Assembly: GCA_001662425.1 (NCBI GenBank)
Contig: BDDC01000089.1
Span: 47,244-111,243 of the forward strand
DNA length: 64,000 nt
Reading direction: 5' to 3'
DNA from: Chlamydomonas sphaeroides
Taxonomy: Eukaryota; Chlorophyta; Chlorophyceae; Chlamydomonadales; Chlamydomonadaceae
Positions 24,201 to 33,800 of this stretch are shown here, piece by piece (the stretch's first letter is position 1; every line of letters starts with the position of its first letter). Below the pieces are notes generated by a model. The model worked only from the letters and a program-made list of their open reading frames with translations. It did not search any database and had not been told where the DNA came from. Position numbers and translations under genes: made by a program.

Positions 24201-27200
24201 TAGGTCGCACGTCAGCTGCACTTGCCTCACGTCTGCCGTACGCCATGTTGGTTGACCAAGGGCTGTGTGCTGCCGGTTGTGTGCCGCCCAGCACGTGTTG
24301 TGTTGTGTTGTCATCCGCAGCAGGCTCCTCGGCCGTGGCCCCCTCCCCGCTGCCTCCGCCTCCTCGGCCGCCGCCGTCGCCTCCGACGCTGCAGCCGCCC
24401 CCGCCTCGGCCGCCGCCGTCGCCTCCATCGCCTCCGCCTCCTCGGCCGCAGCCGTCGCCTCCATCGCCTCCGCCTCCACGGCCGCCGGTGCCCTCTCCTC
24501 CGGGTGGCTCGCTCGGACCGCTGTGGAGCGGCCCCAACCTGGTGCTGTCAGGTGCGGTACGGCCCACACGACGGCAGCAGGCCGCAGCCGTCAAATCTCG
24601 GTCGATGCATTTAGATGTCTAGGCGTATAGATAAAGTTTATTGAAAATGCGAGGGCACGCCCCTCAAGCCGCAGCTAGTGATGCGTGCCCTGGCGTACTT
24701 GTGTGTGCGCTAAGCAAAAACAATGTAAGTGTTTGTTCAGTATTTAGTCAGGCTTGTGTGTGTGCTCATGGGACCCGTACTTGTCGGGCGGGGCCGAATG
24801 CTGACCGGCCGCAAAGCCATCTGCGCAACCAAGTGCCCTCACTCGGCGTGTCATGGATGGCATTCGTACGGCAGCCACCACTCCCCGCCCCCAAGCCCAC
24901 TTCCCCTCTGAGCCGCATGTCTGCTGCCCCGTCTCGTCACTCCCTCCGTCTCGCTCCCAGAGGGCGACACGGTAACCCTCAGCTCGGCCAGCACCCCCGA
25001 ACTGTGCCTCCAGCCGGAGGGCCAGGCTGCCCTGGGCAGGGCAGTGGAGCTGTACAGCTGCCGCGTGTACTCTTCGCACCAGTGGACCGTGCGGACCACG
25101 GGTGAGATATCGAGCGAGCAGCCCGAACGCGGGCTCATTCAGCACGTCCCTCGTGCATGGTGTATGTGGGGCGCGGTGGAAATGAAAACTCAATAGCAAT
25201 AGCTTGCGGTCCGACGTCTTGTTATCGAGGATGACGGAGGGCGGGACCTGTCAAGGCGCATCTCGCAGCCCGCCGCCGTGCAGTTCGGCCGCGTGGGCAG
25301 ACACCGATCGATGCCGTAGCGACTGGCATGTCGCCCGCATTGCGCTCTGCAGGCGAGGCGGGCGTCTACATGCTGCGATCAACCGCGGCACCACAGGTGC
25401 GGCACATCATCATGGGGGCCACGTCGCGCTGCTGATGTGACATGCGGTGTGTCCGTCAGCAAGCTAGACAGCCCCCCCCGCCAGCGCCCGTCAAGACAGC
25501 CGCTGGGGTCACGCAGCGGGGCCGGCCCCGCCGGATAGGAAAGGATAGCTTGCGTGCAGCGGGGGTCAGCCCAACATCGCCAACCGCAGCTCGTTGGCCA
25601 CGTCCAGGCGGCTGCGAGCGGCCCCGCGCCTGCCCTGCCCTGCCTGCCGCTGGTGCTGCCTCACTCAGTGCCCGTCGCGCATACGTCCCCCGCGCTTGCA
25701 GAGCCTGTGCCTGGCCGCCGAGGGCGCCTCCACCCGGGCTCGCATCGTGCTGGCGCTGTGCGACGGCGGCTCTGTCACCCAGAGGTGGCAGCTCTGGGAG
25801 AACCCCTGGGTCCGTGGCTCGTGAGTCCCCGCGCTATCTAGCTAGCTAGCACAGGGCAGCTAGCTGGCTGCATGGAGCCGCGCATGCGTGTGCTGCCGAG
25901 CGCATGCTAGCGGGCGGGGGCATGCACAGCCGCAAGTCGCCGGCAGCAGTTGCATGCGTGGCTTCTCTTGCTTGATTGAGCAGGCGTGGACCGCCTGCAA
26001 ACCCCCGCAGGGCAATGATGCGCGTCCGCGGTGCCGTCGGTGCGTGTTCGTGTGTGCCGTAGACCGCACGCCGTCCCAAGAATGCGTATGCTGCGCATGT
26101 GCACCTGGATAACATAGCACGCGCATCACATTGACTTCATGTAGTACAGACTCAGTAGTACATGCTGGTGCCGTTGATACGTGCGCGTGCGATGCGGTCG
26201 ACTCGGTTGTACTGATGGGGGCGAGGGAGGCAACCCCACGGGGCTCATCTATGCGCAGTTGCGCTGTGCTTGCGTGGCAAGGTTGACGCCGAGCCCACCG
26301 GAGCGCACGGGCCCGGCCTTTGTGTGCGTGTTTGCCATCTGTCTGCCATCTGTCGGCCATCTGTCTGCCATCTGTCTGCCATCCGTTTGCCATCTGTGCG
26401 ACGTGCAGACGCCGGTGCGCCTGTGCGCCTGAACCCGCACTCTCCCCGCACCCGCCCGCCGCCATTCCCCTCTCGCTGCCCACAACCACCTGCGTGCGCC
26501 TTCGTTGCCCCAGACCGGTGCGTGAGCCCCGACGGCTCCGCCGTGGCCAGCGGCGTCAACACGATGCTGTGGCCCTGCAGCCCCCAGTCGGAGGGGCAGA
26601 GCTATGTCGTGGAGGTCGTGGGTGGGTCCGTGTGAACGAACTATATAGACATGGCGGGGGCGAACGTATCCCATGTTTTGGTTCGCGCGGGTGCGAGGGT
26701 CGGTGGGCCGTGCTTGGGATGGAGTCCCTTGACCCACCAGCCACCTTGGGTTCGAGTATGCAGTGGTGCCTGCGAGCGACGTATAGCACGACATTTACTT
26801 ACAGATTTACAGAAAGTAACACTCCCCACGTGGCACGCGCGCATCCCATGCCTTGCGCCGACGTATGCCGCAGGCTCCACGGCAGTTCCCCCTCCGCCAC
26901 CGCCATCACCGCAGCCGCCGCCGCCCTCGCCGCCGCGGGATGCCACCCTGGACCTGCCAAGTGCGTCGCCGCCCATGTCGTGTTTTGTGCCGTTCGTCGT
27001 ACCGCCCTACCTACCTTGGACTACTGTGCACCGCGTGTGACTTCCGAAGCAACCAAGTCACAAGCAATTCATCTTGCGCGCGCGCGGTTCGTCCAAGTAA
27101 CAATTGTACAGCTACACATACTGCCCAGCTGGTTTCCCGGGAACAGATACCACGTGATTGCGGAGTCCACTTGTGTCCCCTCACGTGCCGGGCCTCCCTC

Positions 27201-27786
27201 ACCGCGCCTCCCTCTCTCGCAGACGGCGCCGTCGTGACGCTGAGCTTCGCCGCCGATCCTCAGATGGGCGTGGAGCCGTCGAACCGCCCGTTTGAGGAGC
27301 CGGGCAGCTGGCTGGCACTTCACGGCCGCAGCGGCCAGGACCTGCAGCGCTGGGCCGTGCGGACCACGGGTGAGCGCGTGCGCGTGCGTGAGCGAACGAA
27401 GTGGAGAGCATACCGGTATGAGACCGGAGGGGCTCCGGTGGCGCCGCGCCGCCTTGCGTGAACGCAAGCGCTGCCAACAATGTGTGCGGCTGCGTGCCTC
27501 CTTGCACGTGCTTTGCGCGTGCGCCGCAGGCGAGGCGGGCGTCTACTTGCTGGAGCACATCACGGGCGGAAAGGTGTGCGTGTTTACATGGCGGGGGAAG
27601 GGGCCGCCTCGTCAGCTGTGGCAGCATCAAGCCGGCCCAGCTGCATCCGCACCTGCTGCGCTGCGCGGCAGAGACCGAGCTTTCCTGAAAAGCCTACTGC
27701 AGGAGCTGGCAAAACCCGCCCGTGTTCGGCCACGTCCTACTGCATGTTTATGCGGCTTATGCTCCTGGCCGCTCCGCAGAGTGCAC

Positions 27787-27846
<60 letters not shown>

Positions 27847-30800
27847 CCNNNNNNNNNNNNNNNNNNNNNNNNNNNNNNNNNNNNNNNNNNNNNNNNNNNN
27901 NNNNNNNNNNNNNNNNNNNNNNNNNNNNNNNNNNNNNNNNNNNNNNNNNNNNNNNNNNNNNNNNNNNNNNNNNNNNNNNNNNNNNNNNNNNNNNNNNNNN
28001 NNNNNNNNNNNNNNNNNNNNNNNNNNNNNNNNNNNNNNNNNNNNNNNNNNNNNNNNNNNNNNNNNNNNNNNNNNNNNNNNNNNNNNNNNNNNNNNNNNNN
28101 NNNNNNNNNNNNNNNNNNNNNNNNNNNNNNNNNNNNNNNNNNNNNNNNNNNNNNNNNNNNNNNNNNNNNNNNNNNNNNNNNNNNNNNNNNNNNNNNNNNN
28201 NNNNNNNNNNNNNNNNNNNNNNNNNNNNNNNNNNNNNNNNNNNNNNNNNNNNNNNNNNNNNNNNNNNNNNNNNNNNNNNNNNNNNNNNNNNNNNNNNNNN
28301 NNNNNNNNNNNNNNNNNNNATGCCTGCCTGCCTGCCTGCCTGCCCCGACGTCTATTAATGTGTTCCCTTCGTAGGCATAGAAGTAAAAATGGTTGCGGCA
28401 CGTGCAGAGCCCGCGTCTGTTGATTCGTTTCCTTCGTACCCTCGCGCAGGGCCTGTGCATGTCCAGTGGCGGCATCCTGGATGGCGCCCGCCTGTTGATT
28501 GCACCCTGCGACAGCAGCTCAGTCTCCCAGAAGTTCCAGCTGGCCTTCAGCGGCGACGTCAACGGCGCGTGAGCAAGCAAGGGCGGGTGCATATGTCCTT
28601 GAACAACTGATCCATCATACGCTATCGTGTTAACGTTCGTTTTCAAAATGACATGTACGTCGATGTCGTTTGTGATTGTTACACAGAGATTGACAAACCT
28701 GCGCATAAGGCTTGCGCGGGCCGTAGCCCAGATAGAGCGTGCGTGTGAATGAGGGTGGCCCCGACACATCAGGGACGGAGCTTGGCGTGGCAGGTCCCGG
28801 TTGCGAAACCAGCCTGCCCCAGCTGTATGTCAAAATGACCCTGCCATATCTGCTACCCGGCACCCCCAGGGTCATGATGAGAGCTAGCGGCGCCCCAGGT
28901 GCGGCGGAACTGCCGTGCATGCGTTATGTATGTTGGTGTGCGGGGTTTGTCTGCGATATGCGGTTGCTTGCGCGCGCGACCCTCCTGTGTGCCGCTTCCC
29001 CCGTGCCCCTGCCTGCCTGCCCGCCTGCCCATATATACTTCGTTCCCTCGCCAGATCTATGTGTGGCCATAACGAGTCTCACCGCCTTCAACGGTGTTGG
29101 CATGATGCTGTCGAGCTGCACTGCTGCCACCGGTGGCTCCGCTGCCGGGCTGAGCTGGCTGGTGCAGGTCGTTGGTGCGTTCGTGCGCGGGTTTCTTTAT
29201 TTAGGGTCCTTTAAGGTCCTTTAGTCGAGCTGCTGGCGCGAGCAAGCAACCGAAAGAACTGGGCGCAGCGCACACGTGCTGAGGCAGCACGGCGCCGCAT
29301 GCGAGCTCACGCACTGCACATGCAACCGATAATCCTCCTCGCGTGTGGCGCCCTCCTCGCCCATCGGCGCCGGCCTTCCACAGGCCCATCTGTCGCTCCG
29401 CCGCCGCCGCCTCGGCCGCCGCCCTCTCCCCGTACCGGCTCCAACCTCGAGCTGGCAGGTCAGTGCGATCAAGCAACTCACACGGCAGCGGCAATGCCAG
29501 CTACCTGCATCATACGTCGTCAGCAGGCGCTGCTGCTGACAGCTAGATAGGCTGCTGTGTGGCGTCTGCCCCTTCCTGCCGTGTCGTCGTCCCCGCTCCT
29601 CATCACCATGCCACTCGCAGCACGGGTTTCCTTTGTAAGCCCTTCGTAAACGCTTAGTAAACAAAGCACGCACAAAGCAACACAAAGCGCTGTGTAAGCC
29701 CTTCGTAGCGGCTTTGTTGACAAAGAGCGCACAAAGGCTTGTAGGTGGCTAAGTTTTACATGCGTGCTCCCTTCGTTTCTGGCCGCCAGGCGGTGCAGTG
29801 GTGGTCCTCAGCCCCTGGACAGCGCCCGGACTGTGCGTCACCACGGAGAGCGGCCAGGCGGGCATCAACCACGTGCTGCAGGTGTACACCTGCGACGAGG
29901 GCAGCCTGCTGGAGCGCTGGGTCGTGAGGCCCACGGGTGAGCGAGCGGCTTGCTACGTAAGCAGGTAGTGACTCGAGGAATGCAAAGCTGTGGTGCGGCC
30001 GATCGATGCTCGTGGCGGTGTGGGACGGCGCGACGGCGGCCGCGTGTACAGACGACGCTCGCTCGCTCGCTCGCTGATGGCGCCCTTGCGCGGCCTTGCT
30101 CGCTCGCGAGCTGATGCCGTCCTCGCTCCACGCTGCCGCGCACCGCCTGGGCTGTCCCGACAGGCGAGCCCGGCGTCTACGTGCTGCAAATCGCCGACGA
30201 CGAGGTGTGCTAGCTCCTGCATACATGCTTTCAGCTATGCGCTACATGTGCGCATGTCAGACCTTGCGCGACATGCATGCATGCGCGTGCTCCTGGGCTG
30301 TCGTGAGGTTCTGTCCAGCAGAAGGTCGTCGCTGGCTCCTGCTGCTGGCTGCGGCTAGGCTACATAGCTAGGCGCCGCGTCGGTTGGCACCCAGCAGCAA
30401 GACACACGCGGCCCCTGCCCCACCGCTGTGCTCGTTGCGTTTATTTGGCACACGCACCGCCGCAGCTGGCGCTGTGCATCGCCGGCGGCGTTCGGGTATT
30501 CGATCGCGGCTCGCACACCTTCCTGGAGCGCTGCGACGACAGCTCGGCATCCCAGAGGTGGCAGCTTGTCAAGAACAGCGACGGCTCGTGAGTAGGGCTG
30601 CCGTTGTCAATGAGTACGTATATATGATGATGCATGGATTATTATTTGTGAAACCGTGTGATCCCATCACAGACAGAGTGTGAGCCGAGCTTCGTTCGGT
30701 TGTCACAAGTAGCGAGGGAACGGAAGGCAGGGGGGCCATGGCTGGCCATGGCCACGTTAGGCGGCTGCTGCTGCTCGCTTGAGGGGTGGCCTCGGTCGGT

Positions 30801-33800
30801 CGCGGCCCTGCGCGTCACACCCAGAGCTCTGCCCTATCTGGCCTCCCGTGCCGGCCCTGTCTGCTCTGCCTCCCGCATGCAGGGTCGTCATGCGGGCCCG
30901 TGTTGTCACAGGTCGGTGCGGCAGCGAGCACACGGCCAAGCACCCAGCGCGCTGCCGCGCCGCCGTGCGTGGCGGGCGCCGCTCCATCCAATTCCTCGCG
31001 CGCGCCGCCCCGCGCACTGCTGCACAGCAGCCGCCAGAACGACTAACTGGTGTGAAATCCGCTGGGCAACCCCCACCCCAGTCCATGCCCCCGCGAGCCG
31101 GCCAGCGTGCACATGTGTGATGCACCCTCCCGCCCCCACCTCACACGCAAGGTGCTCTCCTACCCCCACACTGCGCCCGCCCCGCCCGCCCCCGGCCAGG
31201 CCTGTGTGTTGGCCTCCTGTCCAACGCCGTACGGAGCACCGAGGACCTGAGGCTGGACGCCTGCACACCCGGCGCTGCGTGGCAGAGCTGGGCCGTGCGG
31301 CTCGTGGGTGCGTGGGTTCCGGTTGGGCGGTCGGGCGGGCGGGTGGGGAAGGGCGGGCGTGGTGACCGCGAACGAGCGCCCCACCGCGCACGTTGGTGTA
31401 CGTATGCGTGCAAGTGGCGCTGCCGTTCGTATGATTGATAAGACTATCGATGCATCGACGATGCCTCGCTCGATGACGTACTCGATCGATTCGATGCGTA
31501 GGATCGTCCTCATGGGCGAGGGTTGTGCGTTGCGGGAAGGGCTTCGGCTGATGTGCGGGCATGCGTACGGGCTGAAGCAAGGTACCGCCGAAATGAAATG
31601 AAACATGTATGGTACGATGTATGCGACGGCCGCTACCACCGTTGCATGTGTTAACGCACAGCTGCGCTTCCACCCTGCTGCTGCTGGTGTCGGCCGCAGA
31701 CTCAGCCGTGCCGTTGCAGCCGCCGCCGCCACCGCCGCCGCCGCCTCCCCCGAGCTGGCTACCCGACGACGACGACGGCAGCGACGACGAGGGGCCGCTC
31801 CTGGAGCTGGCAGGTGCGGTGCGTGTTGTGGGTAGTCCACATGCACGCCGCCAGCTGCAGGAGGCAGGGTCGCACACCTTGCTGCTGGCGCCAGCAGGGA
31901 TGACACGCCGCCAGAAGGGATGACACGCCAGCAGGGATGACACGCAGGGATGACACGCAGGGAAGCATTGCAAGCACACGTATGCCCCTGTGGCGGCTCG
32001 CTTGTGCGTATTGCGCCGCCGTACCTGCTGCTGCGGTTGGGCCGCGCAGCTGTCCTCGCCAACATAGACCACCAGCCAAAGAACGCCAGCACAGGCAACG
32101 CGCGACGAAAACGCCGTTGTGCACGGTGCTCCCCTGCCTCATCCCGCCTGCTACTGCGTGCTGTGTACATGCGACTCCACCTGCTATGACCTGCTATATG
32201 TGGCACGACAATGCTGATGCGCCCATCTGCCTGCCTGCCATCCCCCCGCACGCGCAGACGGCGTCTTTGTGACTGTCAGTCCCTACGTGGGTCCGGGGCT
32301 CTGCGTCGCGACGGAGAGCGGCTCGGCGCTGCCCGGCGACACCCTGCAGCTCGCCACCTGCCGGAGCAGCTCTGCTGTGCAGCGCTGGGTCGTGCGGACC
32401 ACGGGTGAGTAGGGTGAGACGCGCGTAGGGGCCCACGGGCAGATCTGAGGTCGCCGTGATCCAAGTAACGTAAGCAGGTAGCTGCTGAGGATGGCCGAGG
32501 TCCCCGCCTTGTGCTCCCCGTCTCCCCGAGCAGACGCAGCGGGCGTCTACACATTGCGAAATGAGGTGCGAGCGACTGAGCGACTGCCGAGCGCGACTGG
32601 GCGTGGCTGAGCGTGGCTGAGGCGCCCAGCGGTCGGCCGGCAGTGCGAGCGAGCGAGTGAAGGGCCGCACGCACGGCTTCGCCATACATGTTGGCTGGTG
32701 TTGCCAATCAAAGTGACAAGTGATGCGTGTCTATATTTAATCTTATGTACGTCAAAAAAATTACGTCTCGCACTGACGCTGCGGCCTGCATCGCCACGCA
32801 TGCGTGCTTCGCAGGACCTGTGCATGGCCGTCCTGGGATCCACGCCGCTGGGCGCCCCTCTCGACCTGGAGGCCTGCGACGACACCGCTGCCGACCAGAG
32901 GTTCCGCATCACACAGAGCACCAACGTGCCCGGCGCGTGAGGCATCGGGCTCGCCTAGCTGCTGGCGGTGGCTAGCTCGCTTGGGGGCGGGCGCCGCTGA
33001 TGAGCCAAGCGCATGCCGGCAGGGGTAGAAAGAGCTTGACGCGCGCGCTTTGACTGCGCTGGCCAGGGGCGGTGACTCACGCTCGCATACATGTATGCGT
33101 GGTGGTGCTGCCCGCCGCGCCGGTCCCACCGAGCCACGCGCCGTGGCGCGCTCGTGTGCGAGATTCGTGGCGGCGCTGCGTACCACAGCCCTGGCAGTTG
33201 TTTGGACAGCTCGCAGCTCTGCATCCGCCACAGCCAACCCCACCCCACCGCACCCCACGCACACACATAGGGTCATCTTGAGGGCTCTTGGAGCAACGGG
33301 TGCGTACGCGAGGGGAGTGCCCCTGCGCGTGTGCCTGCTGGGGCTTGCGGCCTGCGTGTGCTGCTGCCGACGCCACTGGCTGGCTGGCGGGGTGCACACA
33401 TACTGCCTTGCTAGCCCTGCCGTGGTTGGATGGGGGGGCCTGGCGCCGCCGCCGCATGGCCCCGCTCCGCTGCGAGACCTCACGGCCGCCTGCCAGCATT
33501 TGTGTCTCATCACCCAAGCGGGCACCCACTGGCACGGGCCCTGTGCCCTATCCATCGTGCGTGCTTACTTACCTGGCCCGACCCCCACCCCACCACCTCC
33601 GCCACCTCCGCCATCACCAGAGCGGCTGTGTGTGGACCTGGTGGGCCTCATGATGGACGCGGGCGTGGACCTGCAGCTGGCGGACTGCAGCGTCGGCGCG
33701 GGCGGGCAGCTCTGGGTGCTGGGAACTGACGGTGCGGTGGCCCTATGGGGGCTACGGCCTATTGTGCCGCACGCCGGCTGCATGCCTAGGCCGTTGCTTG

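Larger units (their letters stand above)
27223..29458 (+). repeat. Gene B type-2 trefoil cassette 3 (exons 31-36)
   Basis: Exons are 27223-27369, 27530-27573, 28450-28568 (LCMSSGGI...SQKFQL), 28870-28898 (VMMRASGAP), 29055-29174 (LCVAITSL...) and 29384-29458 (linker). The first exon keeps DLQRW but has no cysteines (WLALHGRS), so this subdomain lacks its disulfide. The assembly gap is in the intron 27574-28449. Confidence 0.85.

Noticed and set aside
27292..28769. Very long open frames across 27.3-28.8 kb on both strands
   Set aside because: They are open only because they run through the N gap and the CCTG microsatellite.
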